Source of the DNA: Actinomyces culturomici
Lineage (GTDB): Bacteria; Actinomycetota; Actinomycetes; Actinomycetales; Actinomycetaceae
Direction of reading: 5' to 3'
Assembly (NCBI RefSeq): GCF_900499005.1
Contig: NZ_LS991316.1
Span: forward strand, 1,459,920-1,523,919
DNA: 64,000 bases
Shown here: positions 37,157-45,557 of the stretch, piece after piece
Layout of the letters: every line of letters begins with the position of its first letter
Position numbering within the stretch: position 1 is the stretch's first letter
The notes under the pieces: generated by a model
Seen by the model: only the letters and a program-made list of their open reading frames with translations
Told to the model about the DNA's origin: nothing
Databases searched by the model: none
Made by a program: the position numbers and the translations under genes

Positions 37157-38863
37157 GTGACCACCACGACGCACGAGGGCGCCGACGCGCCCGAAAACAC
37201 CCAGACAGCCGAAGCCCCCGCCGCGAAGCGGACCGTCGAGTACTCCGCGGGCGTCGTCCGCCTCGGGGACATCGTCCCCGTCGCGACCGAGCCGGAGGCG
37301 ACCCCCGACATCGTCGACACCGGCGACGAGGACCTCGAGCACAAGACCTTCGCCGACTTCGGCGTCACCGACCCGATCGTCGACGCCCTCGAGGACAAGG
37401 GGATCACCCACCCCTTCCCCATCCAGGCGCTCACGCTCCCCCCGGCCCTCGACCGGCACGACATCATCGGCCAGGCGAAGACCGGCACGGGCAAGACCCT
37501 CGGCTTCGGCATCCCCGTCCTCGAGGACGTCATCGCCCCGGACGAGGAGGGCTACGACGAGCTCCTCAACCCGGACAAGCCGCAGGCGCTCATCGTCCTG
37601 CCGACCCGCGAGCTGACGAAGCAGGTCGCCCAGGACCTCCGCGACGCCGCGAAGTACCTCTCGACGCGCATCGTCGACATCTACGGCGGCGTCGCTTTCG
37701 AGCCGCAGATCGAGGCGCTCGAGAAGGGCGCGGACATCGTCGTCGGCACGCCGGGCCGCCTCATCGATCTGCTGCGCCGCGGGATCCTCCACCTCAACGG
37801 CGTCGAGACCGTCGTCCTCGACGAGGCCGACGAGATGCTCGACCTCGGCTTCCTCCCCGACGTCGAGACCCTCCTCTCCCGCGTCCCCGCCTACCGGCAC
37901 ACGATGCTTTTCTCGGCGACGATGCCCGGCCCGGTCGTCGCGCTCGCCCGCAAGTTCATGGAGCACCCCACTCACATCCGCGCCCAGGATCCCGAGGATC
38001 AGAACCAGACGGTGAACTCCGTCAAGCAGGTGATCTACCGCGTCCACGCGATGAACAAGGTCGAGGTCGTCGCCCGCATCCTCCAGTCCGAGGGCCGCGG
38101 TCGCACGATCATCTTCTGCCGGACGAAGCGGACCGCCGCGCGCCTCGGCGAGGACCTCACTGAGCGCGGCTTCGCGGTCGGCGCCCTCCACGGCGATCTC
38201 GGTCAGGGCGCGCGCGAGCAGGCGCTGCGCGCGTTCCGCAAGGGCAAGGTCGACGTCCTCGTCGCGACCGACGTCGCGGCCCGCGGCATCGACGTCGACG
38301 ACGTCACCCACGTCATCAACTACCAGTGCCCCGAGGACGAGAAGATCTACATCCACCGCATCGGCCGCACCGGTCGCGCGGGCCACTCGGGCACGGCCGT
38401 CACCTTCGTCGACTGGGACGACACGCCCCGCTGGTCGCTGATCTCCAAGGCGCTCGGTCTCGGCGTCCCCGAGCCGCTCGAGACCTACCACACCTCCCCC
38501 CACCTCTACACCGACCTCGACATCCCGGCCGGGACGACGGGCCGCCTCCCGAAGGCGAAGCGGACGCTCGCGGGCCTGTCGGCCGAGGTTCTCGAGGACC
38601 TCGGCGGCTCGACGCCGCATTCGGATTCACGAGGCCGGGGCCGCGCGTCCGGCAAGGGGGGACGCGGGCGCACGCACTCCCCCGAGCGCAACCGTCGCTC
38701 GAAGGACGGCGATCGCGAGATGCGCGCCGGACAGCAGGGACGCTCCGATCGAGGCACCCGCGGGCGAGGTCGCGGCAACCACTCGCAGGCCGCCGATTCC
38801 GCGCCGAAGGCGCCGCGTCAGCGCATCCGTCGTCGCAAGGGCGGAGAGTCCTCGGGCGAGTGA
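37157..38863 (+). CDS. DEAD-box RNA helicase
   Basis: ATP-dependent RNA helicase of 568 residues. GTG 37157 is preceded by GGAGGAAAGG. A disordered N-terminus (about 60 aa) leads to the helicase core: Q-motif FADFGVTDPIVDALEDKGITHPFPIQ (as spaced elements), Walker A AKTGTGKT, PTREL, GTPGR, DEAD (VVLDEADEML), SAT, the C-terminal RecA motifs (VATDVAARGID; HRIGRTGRAG) and a basic Arg/Gly-rich tail of about 90 residues likely to bind RNA. The tail spans an out-of-phase copy of the dispersed repeat (38624-38647). Probable roles are ribosome assembly or RNA decay. A TACAAT box near 37032 may be its -10. Confidence 0.95.
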   Translation: MTTTTHEGADAPENTQTAEAPAAKRTVEYSAGVVRLGDIVPVATEPEATPDIVDTGDEDLEHKTFADFGVTDPIVDALEDKGITHPFPIQALTLPPALDRHDIIGQAKTGTGKTLGFGIPVLEDVIAPDEEGYDELLNPDKPQALIVLPTRELTKQVAQDLRDAAKYLSTRIVDIYGGVAFEPQIEALEKGADIVVGTPGRLIDLLRRGILHLNGVETVVLDEADEMLDLGFLPDVETLLSRVPAYRHTMLFSATMPGPVVALARKFMEHPTHIRAQDPEDQNQTVNSVKQVIYRVHAMNKVEVVARILQSEGRGRTIIFCRTKRTAARLGEDLTERGFAVGALHGDLGQGAREQALRAFRKGKVDVLVATDVAARGIDVDDVTHVINYQCPEDEKIYIHRIGRTGRAGHSGTAVTFVDWDDTPRWSLISKALGLGVPEPLETYHTSPHLYTDLDIPAGTTGRLPKAKRTLAGLSAEVLEDLGGSTPHSDSRGRGRASGKGGRGRTHSPERNRRSKDGDREMRAGQQGRSDRGTRGRGRGNHSQAADSAPKAPRQRIRRRKGGESSGE

Positions 38864-38892
38864 TTCTCGCGCGGCGCTGATCGAATCGCAGG

Positions 38893-38934
38893 AAGCGCCC
38901 CTCGGCCGCCGGGAACGGCGGCCGAGGGGCGCTT
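38893..38934. terminator. Terminator after the DEAD-box helicase gene
   Basis: A perfect 18-bp stem (38893-38910 with 38917-38934) and loop GGGAAC lie 29 nt after the helicase stop, facing the convergent ABC permease gene (stop 38996). Confidence 0.85.
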
Positions 38935-38995
38935 CGTCGCGGTCGGCGCAGGGACCGACTCCGCGGCTCGGAGCGGGTCCGCGGCCCCGCCCTCG

Positions 38996-39811
38996 TCAGC
39001 GCAAGGAGGTCCGCTTCTCGACGGAGGAGATCCCCCACCAGACGACACCCGCCGTGAGGAGGAGGGTCGCCGGGAGCATGCCGAGCCCGAGGAGGTGCGG
39101 GTCGGAGTTCGTACGGACCGCGTCGACGAAATCGGGGAGCATCGTCGCCCAGACGAATCGGCGGGTGGTGAAGTCGATCGCGCCGGGGATGAAGAGGATC
39201 CCGACGAGCGAGGCGATCTGAGCGGCGACGTAGAGGAGGACGAGCCCGAGGGCGGGGACGGCGAACCCATGACTGTTCCAACGGCCCTCGGCGCCGATGC
39301 TCATGACGGCGGCGGCGCCGAAGACGACGTTGGCGACCGACACGAGGAGTCCGACGACGACGAGGGCGACGATCCAGGAGGGAGCGCCGTCAAGACCGGA
39401 GAGGGCCTCGTCGAGCACCGCCCGGAAGGTCGTTCCGCGCTGGTGGGCCAGCACCGCGAGATTCGCGAGGATGCCGGCGCCGGCGACGAGGTAGCCGATG
39501 AGGCCGCTGCAGTAGGCGAAGAGGGTCTTCGCCCAGAAGTGGTCGCGGCCGCGCGCCGGGATCGAGTGCGTGAAGTAGCCGCGCGCCCCGTACATCGTCG
39601 TCCAGTAGGAGGCGCCGAGCGCGATGAAGAGGAGGAGCGGGCACGTGATGCACGCGAGGACGACCACGGACTGCGCGAGCGCCGAGAAGACGGGGAGGTC
39701 GAGCATCGCGAAGCCGAACGATACCGCGCCGACGAGCAGGCAGACTCCGATGATCGTCGCGACCTGCCGACCGTTCTCGCGGATTTCCTGTGCGAAGAGT
39801 CGGGAGAGCAT
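38996..39811 (-). CDS. ABC transporter membrane protein (Ytr-type operon)
   Basis: Membrane subunit of an ABC exporter, 271 residues from ATG 39811, sharing a base with the ATPase stop (TGATG). About six membrane segments are visible (VATIIGVCLLVGAVSFGFAM; SVVVLACITCPLLLFIALGA; LIGYLVAGAGILANLAVLA; WIVALVVVGLLVSVANVVF; PALGLVLLYVAAQIASLVGI; a C-terminal helix). The order regulator-ATPase-permease resembles ytrABC-type operons, which respond to cell-wall-active compounds in Firmicutes. The substrate is unknown. Confidence 0.82.
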   Translation of the reverse strand: MLSRLFAQEIRENGRQVATIIGVCLLVGAVSFGFAMLDLPVFSALAQSVVVLACITCPLLLFIALGASYWTTMYGARGYFTHSIPARGRDHFWAKTLFAYCSGLIGYLVAGAGILANLAVLAHQRGTTFRAVLDEALSGLDGAPSWIVALVVVGLLVSVANVVFGAAAVMSIGAEGRWNSHGFAVPALGLVLLYVAAQIASLVGILFIPGAIDFTTRRFVWATMLPDFVDAVRTNSDPHLLGLGMLPATLLLTAGVVWWGISSVEKRTSLR

Positions 39812-40515
39812 CAGCGGTACACCTTCCGGAAGAGGCGGTCGAGGGACATTCCGTGCTCGTCGCGCAGGTCGTCGACGTTCCCCCGGAGGAGCAGGCGACC
39901 GGCCTTGAGCATGACGACGTCGTCGAGGATCGGCTCGACGTCGGCGATGAGGTGGGTGGAGACGAGCAGGAGGGCGTTCTCGTCGAAGTCGCGGAGCATC
40001 CCCTGGAGGATGACGTCGCGCGCGGCCGGGTCGACGCCCGAGATCGGCTCGTCGAGGAGGTACACGCGCGCCCGCCGGGCCATGACGAGGGCGATCTGGA
40101 GCTTCTCCCCCATGCCCTTCGACATCTCCTTGAGGCTCCTGTCGGCGGGCAGGCCGAAGAATTCGACGGTCGCGCGGGCCTTGTCGGCGTCGAAGTCCGC
40201 GAAGAATCGCGCGTAGAGGGCGATCGCCTTCTCTGGGGTGAGCGCGGGGTCGAGGAAGTCGGCGCTCGGGAGGAAGGCGACTTCGGCCTTCGTCGCCGGG
40301 CCGGGGGCTCTCCCGTCGATCTCGACGCGGCCGTCCCATTCGGCGAGGACGCCGGCGAGGATCTTCAGCAGGGTCGTCTTGCCGCAGCCGTTCTCGCCGA
40401 CGAGGCCCGTGATGCGGCCCGGGACGAGATCGAGGGTGAGGTCGGCGAGGGCGGGCGTCCGCCCGTAGGTCTTCGATAGGTGCTCGATTCTCACGAGCGG
40501 TGCGGTATCGGTCAT
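39811..40515 (-). CDS. ABC transporter ATPase (Ytr-type operon)
   Basis: ATPase of 234 residues: Walker A GENGCGKTTL, an atypical signature MSKGMGEKLQIALVMAR (as in YtrB/BcrA-like exporters), Walker B VYLLDEPISGVD and H-loop STHL. It overlaps the ytrA-like gene by 4 nt (ATGA) and the permease by 1 nt, so all three are cotranslated. Short length without a C-terminal domain fits an exporter. Confidence 0.93.
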   Translation of the reverse strand: MTDTAPLVRIEHLSKTYGRTPALADLTLDLVPGRITGLVGENGCGKTTLLKILAGVLAEWDGRVEIDGRAPGPATKAEVAFLPSADFLDPALTPEKAIALYARFFADFDADKARATVEFFGLPADRSLKEMSKGMGEKLQIALVMARRARVYLLDEPISGVDPAARDVILQGMLRDFDENALLLVSTHLIADVEPILDDVVMLKAGRLLLRGNVDDLRDEHGMSLDRLFRKVYR

Positions 40516-40934
40516 CGTGCGCCTCCTCGCGCAGTGGCGTCGGCGCCGGTCGCGGCGCCGCCTTCGGAGTCGGAGTGGGAGTCGTTCCAGTGGCCCTCGA
40601 GGAGGGCCGTGGCCTCGTCGAGGCCGAGGCCGAGTCCGCGCAGCGCCGCCGCGTGGTCCCGGGTGGCGCCGACGGCGAGTTCGCGGCGGACGGCGCCGAT
40701 GAGGGCCTCGTCGGAGGTGACGAAGCGGCCCTGGGCGCGTTCGGCGGTCGTGAGGCCCTCGCGGTCGAGTTCGCCGAGGGCGCGCTGGACGGTATTGGGG
40801 TTGACGCCCTCTGCGAGGGCGAGTTCGCGGACGCTGGGGATCCTCGAGGACACCGGCCAGGCGCCCGAGGCGATCCGCGTGCGGAACGCCGAGACGAGTT
40901 GGACCCAGATCGGTCGGGAGTCGTCGACGCCCAT
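40512..40934 (-). CDS. GntR-family regulator, YtrA type
   Basis: Repressor of 140 residues: winged HTH (RPIWVQLVSAFRTRIASGAW; IPSVRELALAEGVNPNTVQRAL; then GRFVTSD) followed by a short helical tail, as in the YtrA subfamily. ATG 40934 follows AAAGGAGGCGTG. A 16-bp perfect palindrome, ACTGTATTAATACAGT, lies 20 nt upstream of the start and a TTGACA box at 41001-40996, so the operon is very likely autorepressed. Confidence 0.93.
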   Translation of the reverse strand: MGVDDSRPIWVQLVSAFRTRIASGAWPVSSRIPSVRELALAEGVNPNTVQRALGELDREGLTTAERAQGRFVTSDEALIGAVRRELAVGATRDHAAALRGLGLGLDEATALLEGHWNDSHSDSEGGAATGADATARGGAR

Positions 40935-40952
40935 CACGCCTCCTTTCAGTGT

Positions 40953-40978
40953 CACTGTATTAATACAGTCATACAGTG
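40953..40978 (-). promoter_or_regulatory. YtrA-type operator
   Basis: A perfect palindrome at 40954-40969 (ACTGTATTAATACAGT), with a nested third half-site (CACTGTAT at 40953-40960; ATACAGTG at 40971-40978). It lies between TTGACA (41001-40996, minus) and the ytrA start, where the -10 should be. Confidence 0.7.
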
Positions 40979-41052
40979 CCACACCGGCGCGACTGTGTCA
41001 AGGCCTTCATACAGTCGGGGGTTTCGCCGTCCCTCCCTCCGGCCGTCCGCCC

Positions 41053-41080
41053 CGTCCTCGTCGATCGATCGACGAGGACG
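41053..41080. repeat. Perfect 28-bp palindrome with dispersed-repeat core
   Basis: Two mirror copies of the GTCGATCGACGAGGAC-type core meet with no loop, centred on GATC. It lies between the ytrA promoter and the end of glgP. The region 40935-41238 holds no gene: it contains the ytrA operator, this palindrome, two GCCCGAAAACGGCG repeats 19 bp apart (41146 and 41165) and the glgP terminator. Confidence 0.75.
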
Positions 41081-41177
41081 CGGCCGCGCGCGACGGGCCG
41101 AGTGGGACGGCGACTGCGCGATCCGGCGCACAAAGGGCACCACGTGCCCGAAAACGGCGTACGCGCCCGAAAACGGC

Positions 41178-41209
41178 GGAGGGGCGGACCCGGATGGGCC
41201 CGCCCCTCC
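41178..41209 (-). terminator. Terminator after glgP
   Basis: GGAGGGGCGG (41178-41187) pairs with CCGCCCCTCC (41200-41209) around a 12-nt loop, about 30 nt beyond the glgP stop. Confidence 0.7.
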
Positions 41210-41238
41210 ACAGCGCCCCCACCAGGGGACGCGCGCGA

Positions 41239-43605
41239 TCAGTCGATCGGCGTCGCCTCGAGCTTCCACACCTCGTTCGCGTAGTCGCGGATCGTGCGAT
41301 CGGACGAGAAGCGCCCGGACTTCGTGATGTTCACCCACGCCTTGCGGGCCCAGCCGCGCACGTCGGCGTAGTCGGCGGCCATGCGGTCCTTCGCCTCGCG
41401 GTAGGAGGCGAAGTCGCCGAGGACGTAGTAGACGTCGGCGGGCTCGTAGCCGGCCTCGAGGAGCGACCAGCGCAGGTCGTGGAACCAGCCCGAGCCGTTG
41501 TCGTCGAGGGTCCCGTCGACGAGCGCGTCGAGGACGCGCTTGAGGCCGGGGATGTTCTCGTAGTGCCAGCGCGGATCGTAGTTCTTCCGCAGCTCGGGGA
41601 GCTCGTCCTCGGTGGCGCCGAAGATGTAGGCGTTCTCGTCGCCGACGGCGTCGAGGATCTCGACGTTCGCGCCGTCGAGGGTGCCGAGCGTGAGCGCGCC
41701 GTTCATCATGAACTTCATGTTCGACGTGCCCGAGGCCTCCTTGCCGGCGGTCGAGATCTGCTCGGAGACGTCGGCGGCGGGGATGATGTGCTCAGCGGGC
41801 GAGACGTTGTAGTTGTGGATGAAGACGACCCTGATCCGCCCGTCGATGTCCTCGTCCGAGCTGACGAGGTCGGCGATCGCATTGATGAGCTTGATGACGC
41901 CCTTCGCGCGGATGTAGCCGGGGGCGGCCTTCGCGCCGAAGATGAAGACGCGCTTCGGAACGTCGAGCGAGGGGTCGTCCTTGAGACGGAAGTAGAGGTC
42001 GAGGACGTATAGCGCGTTGAGGAGCTGGCGCTTGTACTCGTGGAGCCTCTTGATCTGGACGTCGAAGATCGCGTCGGGATCGATGTCGACGCCCTCGCGC
42101 TCCTTCACCCAGGCGGCGAAGTCGACCTTGTTGTCGTGCTTGATCTCGGCGAGCGCATCGAGGACCGCGTCCGTCGACGCCTCGGTGAAATCGTCGAGGA
42201 CGGAGAGGTCGGTGACCCACGCGTCCGAGCCGGTGACCTCGTCGAGGAGGGCGGCGAGCCTCGGGTTGCACTGCTTGAGCCAGCGGCGCGGCGTGACGCC
42301 GTTCGTCTTGTTGTTGAAGCGCTCGGGCCAGATGTCGTGCCACTGCTTGAGCGTCTCGCGCTTGATGATCTCCGTGTGGAGGGCGGCGACGCCGTTGATC
42401 GAGTACGAGGCGTAGCAGGCGATCCACGCCATGCGGACGGTGTTGCCGGAGACGGGCGCCATGTAGTCGATCGTCGCCTGGTCGAGGCCGCGCTCGGCCA
42501 TGTCGAGGCGGAAGCGGCGGTCGATCTCGCGGACGATCTCGGAGATGCGCGGGAAGAGGCGATCGAAGATCGTCATCTCCCAGGTCTCGAGGGCCTCGGC
42601 GAGGACGGTGTGGTTCGTGTACGCGAAGGTCTTCGTGACGATTGCCCAGGCGTCCTCCCAGCCGAGCCCGTGGACGTCCATGAGGAGGCGCATGAGCTCG
42701 GGGATCGCGAGGACCGGGTGGGTGTCGTTGAGCTGGATCGCGTTGTAGTCGGCGAAGTCGGAGAGGTCCTCGCCGTGGTGGGCGACGTAGTTGTCGACGA
42801 TCGCCTGGAGGGACGCGGAGCAGAAGAAGTACTGCTGGCGGACGCGCAGGACCTTGCCCTCGAAGGTCGTGTCGTTCGGGTAGAGGACGCGCGAGATGTC
42901 GTTCGTCCGCTCGCGGTCGACGATCGCGTCGGTGAAGCGCTGTGAGTTGAAGGCGTCGTAGTCGAATTCCTCGACGGGTTCGGCGCGCCAGAGGCGGAGC
43001 GTGTTGACGTTCTTCGTGCCGTAGCCGGTGATCGGCATGTCGTAGGGGATCGCACGGACGGTGAGGTCGGCGTAGGAGACGATCCGCTGCTCCTCCTCGC
43101 GGCGGATGATGAAGGGGTAGCCCTCCTCCATCCACGGGTCGGGGTGCTCGGTCTGGAAGCCGTTGTCGAAAAGCTGCTTGAAGAGGCCGTAGCGGTAGAG
43201 GATGCCGTAGCCGGCGACCGGGAGATCGAGGGTGGCGCAGGAGTCGAGGAAGCAGGCGGCGAGGCGCCCGAGGCCGCCGTTGCCGAGGGCCGCGTCGGGC
43301 TCCTCCTCGAGGACGACGGAGAGGTCCTGACCGTATTCGGCGAGGGCGGCGCGCGCCTCGTCGACGAGCCCGAGGTTCGAGAGGTTGTTGAGGAGGGCGC
43401 GTCCCATGAGGAACTCGGCGGAGAAGTAGTGCTCCTGCCTGCCCTGCGCGTAGGTCTCGGTCGTGTCGGCCCAGCGGTCCGCGATCCGGTCGACGACCGC
43501 GGCCGAGAGGCCCTGCCAGAGCTCCATCGTCGTGGACTTGCCGACCGGGCGGCCGGAGACCGCGCGGACCTGCGTCGCCAGGGTCTGGTGGAGGTTCTGC
43601 GTCAT
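41239..43605 (-). CDS. glgP: Glycogen/starch phosphorylase
   Basis: Phosphorolysis of alpha-1,4-glucan to glucose 1-phosphate. The 788-residue protein contains the PLP-site region GKEASGTSNMKFMMNGALTL (catalytic Lys), LGNGGLGRLAACFLDS, YFSAEFLMGR and KRLHEYKRQLLNAL. Length fits bacterial GlgP of the E. coli/maltodextrin type. Start ATG 43605. Upstream are a 10-bp leader hairpin (43634-43658), a TACAGT box (43752-43747) and a LacI-type operator overlapping the expected -35. The gene stands alone. Confidence 0.96.
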   Translation of the reverse strand: MTQNLHQTLATQVRAVSGRPVGKSTTMELWQGLSAAVVDRIADRWADTTETYAQGRQEHYFSAEFLMGRALLNNLSNLGLVDEARAALAEYGQDLSVVLEEEPDAALGNGGLGRLAACFLDSCATLDLPVAGYGILYRYGLFKQLFDNGFQTEHPDPWMEEGYPFIIRREEEQRIVSYADLTVRAIPYDMPITGYGTKNVNTLRLWRAEPVEEFDYDAFNSQRFTDAIVDRERTNDISRVLYPNDTTFEGKVLRVRQQYFFCSASLQAIVDNYVAHHGEDLSDFADYNAIQLNDTHPVLAIPELMRLLMDVHGLGWEDAWAIVTKTFAYTNHTVLAEALETWEMTIFDRLFPRISEIVREIDRRFRLDMAERGLDQATIDYMAPVSGNTVRMAWIACYASYSINGVAALHTEIIKRETLKQWHDIWPERFNNKTNGVTPRRWLKQCNPRLAALLDEVTGSDAWVTDLSVLDDFTEASTDAVLDALAEIKHDNKVDFAAWVKEREGVDIDPDAIFDVQIKRLHEYKRQLLNALYVLDLYFRLKDDPSLDVPKRVFIFGAKAAPGYIRAKGVIKLINAIADLVSSDEDIDGRIRVVFIHNYNVSPAEHIIPAADVSEQISTAGKEASGTSNMKFMMNGALTLGTLDGANVEILDAVGDENAYIFGATEDELPELRKNYDPRWHYENIPGLKRVLDALVDGTLDDNGSGWFHDLRWSLLEAGYEPADVYYVLGDFASYREAKDRMAADYADVRGWARKAWVNITKSGRFSSDRTIRDYANEVWKLEATPID

Positions 43606-43633
43606 GAGTACTCCCAGTGTTGTGCAGTGCTCT

Positions 43634-43658
43634 GCGCGCCCTCGAGGCGAGGGCGCGC
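43634..43658 (-). other. Hairpin in the glgP leader
   Basis: GCGCGCCCTC (43634-43643) and GAGGGCGCGC (43649-43658) form a 10-bp stem with a 5-nt loop, about 30 nt upstream of the glgP start. It may affect translation or transcript stability; no riboswitch class is recognised. Confidence 0.45.
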
Positions 43659-43763
43659 CGTCAGGGGCAGCCTACCCGCGCGCGATGGGTCGTTCCCTCG
43701 CCCCGTCGCGGCGCGGACCGTGTTCGGCCGTCCGCCCCTTGCGCACACTGTACCCCGAAATCC

Positions 43764-43777
43764 CGGAAACGTTTCCG
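43764..43777. promoter_or_regulatory. LacI-type operator upstream of glgP
   Basis: CGGAAACGTTTCCG is a perfect 14-bp palindrome with the central CG of LacI/CcpA-family operators. It sits 160 nt upstream of glgP, 12 nt beyond TACAGT on the minus strand, thus over the -35 region. Confidence 0.65.
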
Positions 43778-43825
43778 TCCTTGGAATTCCTTCTCGAAGT
43801 CCGTCCCGCAGGTCCGCGCGCCCGT

Positions 43826-43849
43826 CGATCGACGAGGCCGGGGCGGCGC
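43826..43849. repeat. Dispersed repeat copy, intergenic
   Basis: CGATCGACGAGGCCGGGGCG followed by GCGC, 14 nt past the marC-family stop. It matches the coding copy at 24371-24395 except for one base. Confidence 0.6.
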
Positions 43850-43862
43850 ACTCCGCGAGGCC

Positions 43863-44501
43863 TCAGCCGGCCGCGTTCGCCGAGGCGATGAAGTCGAAGA
43901 TCCCGCCCATGACCAGCTGCGTCGCGATCGCGGCGAGGAGGAGGCCCATGATCTTCGTCAGCAGCATGATTCCTCCGGGCCCGAGCATCCTCGAGAGGAC
44001 GAGGGAGAAGTGCATCGTTGCCCACATCACGAGATGCGCGAGGATCACCGCTCCGATGAGGCCCACCCACCCGGGGAGGGAGGAGTGCGCCTGGGCGACC
44101 GAGACCATGACGGCGACGATCGCGCCGGGGCCCGCGAGCAGCGGGGTGCCGAGCGGCACGAGCGCGACGTTGACCCGTTCATCCCCGGTATCCGGCTCCT
44201 CGTTGTCCGAGCCCATGAGGAGCTCCATCGCGACGAGGAAGAGGAGCACGCCCCCGGAGAGCTTGAGCGCCTCCATCGAGATTTGGAGGAGGTGGAGGAT
44301 CTGCTGGCCGAGCACGGCGAACACCGTGATGACGCCGAAGGACACGGCGGTCGCCTGGACGGCGGCGCGCTTTTGGGCGCGCGGCGTCATACGGCCGGTG
44401 AGGCCGAGGAAGACGGGAATCGTCCCGAAGGGATCGAGGATGACGATGAGCGTGGTGAAAGTCGTCGCGAAGAGCGCGACGTCGAAGACGGAGGAGATCA
44501 C
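43863..44501 (-). CDS. MarC-family membrane protein
   Basis: Six-helix inner-membrane protein of 212 residues (MarC/UPF0056). It shows the paired family motifs TTLIVILDPFGTIPVFLGLT and ALVPLGTPLLAGPGAI, each with the conserved DPxG or PLxxPGPI pattern. The physiological role of the family is unresolved despite its name. It overlaps the PHP gene by 4 nt (ATGA), so the two are cotranslated. Confidence 0.93.
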   Translation of the reverse strand: MISSVFDVALFATTFTTLIVILDPFGTIPVFLGLTGRMTPRAQKRAAVQATAVSFGVITVFAVLGQQILHLLQISMEALKLSGGVLLFLVAMELLMGSDNEEPDTGDERVNVALVPLGTPLLAGPGAIVAVMVSVAQAHSSLPGWVGLIGAVILAHLVMWATMHFSLVLSRMLGPGGIMLLTKIMGLLLAAIATQLVMGGIFDFIASANAAG

Positions 44502-45343
44502 GCGCGGACGACCCCCATTCGGCCGAGGGCCTCGACCTCGTCGATGACGGCGGGATCGGTGAGGTTCTCCCCGAGGACGTTCGGCTTGCCTGTCCCGTGG
44601 TAGTCGGAGGAGCCGAAGATCCGCAGACCGAGTCGGCGCGCGAGGGCGTCGACCGCCACGCGATCCCCGGGGGTGTGGTCGCGATGATCGCGTTCGACGC
44701 CGAAGAGCCCGGCGTCCGTCATGTCGGCGATCACGGATTCGGGGAGCAGGCGCTGTCGCGCCCTCGCCTTCGGATGGGCGAGGACGGGGACGCCACCCGC
44801 CGCGAGGACGAGTTCGACGGCATCGACGGGATCGGGCGCCCAGTGATGGACGTAGTAGGGCCCGCGCGGGTGGAGCACCTGCGCGAATACGGCCGAACGA
44901 TCCGGGAAGGCGCCCGCGTCGACGAGGGCGTCGGCGATGTGGGGGCGCCCGATCGGGCCGCCCTCAGGAGCCTTCGCGAGGACCTCGTCCCAGGTGATCG
45001 GATAGTCGGCCGAGAGGTTCTCGACGATGCGGGCGGCCCGCGTCTCGCGCGACTCCCGGGTCTTGGCGAAGCAGGTCGTGAGGCCCGGGTCCTCTGGGTC
45101 CGGGAGGAGCGCGAGGAGATGGACGGTGATCCCGTCGGCCGCGCAGCTCATCTCGACCCCGCGGATGAGGGCGACGCCGGTGCCGGGCACGGCCGCAGCG
45201 GCCTCCTCCCACCCGGCGAAGGTGTCGTGGTCGGTGAGGCCGATCATGTCGAGCCCCGCGCCCGCCGCCTTCGCGAGGAGTTTCGAGGGCGAGTCGGTGC
45301 CGTCGGAGTAGGCGGAATGGGTGTGGGGGTCGATCCTGCGCAT
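44498..45343 (-). CDS. PHP-domain metal-dependent phosphoesterase
   Basis: Soluble phosphoesterase of 281 residues from ATG 45343. PHP ligands are visible in order: HTHSAYSDGT, GLTDHDTFAGW, IRGVEMSC, GRPHIADALV, VLAHPKA and FGSSDYHGTG, the YciV/RNase AM-like layout that binds three metals. It could act on 3',5'-bisphosphonucleotides or RNA 5' ends. It is coupled to the marC-family gene and divergent from the aminopeptidase gene. Confidence 0.9.
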   Translation of the reverse strand: MRRIDPHTHSAYSDGTDSPSKLLAKAAGAGLDMIGLTDHDTFAGWEEAAAAVPGTGVALIRGVEMSCAADGITVHLLALLPDPEDPGLTTCFAKTRESRETRAARIVENLSADYPITWDEVLAKAPEGGPIGRPHIADALVDAGAFPDRSAVFAQVLHPRGPYYVHHWAPDPVDAVELVLAAGGVPVLAHPKARARQRLLPESVIADMTDAGLFGVERDHRDHTPGDRVAVDALARRLGLRIFGSSDYHGTGKPNVLGENLTDPAVIDEVEALGRMGVVRA

Positions 45344-45412
45344 GCCCCGAGGGTATCGGGCGGGCGCCGCCCGACTCCACTTCTGCGACGAGGGCCGCAT
45401 CGCGGCATTCCC

Positions 45413-45445
45413 GTCCTTATGCCCTCCTGATGAGGACATAAGGAC
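45413..45445. promoter_or_regulatory. Inverted repeat in the PHP/pepP divergent region
   Basis: GTCCTTATG (45413-45421) and CATAAGGAC (45437-45445) are perfect inverted arms around a 15-bp spacer that itself contains CCTC and GAGG. It lies between the divergent starts (45343 and 45558) and is probably an operator. Confidence 0.45.
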
Positions 45446-45557
45446 CTTCGACCAACGGCGCCACGGATCGGCGGTCGCGCGCCCGTCGAGCCGCCTCGGC
45501 GAACCGCCGTCGCGACCGAGGCGCGGGCATGGTTCGAACGAGTGCGATGATGGGGCC

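Noticed and set aside
43606-43862. Riboswitch in the glgP leader
   Set aside because: Only a simple 10-bp hairpin is present; no conserved aptamer core of a known class is visible.
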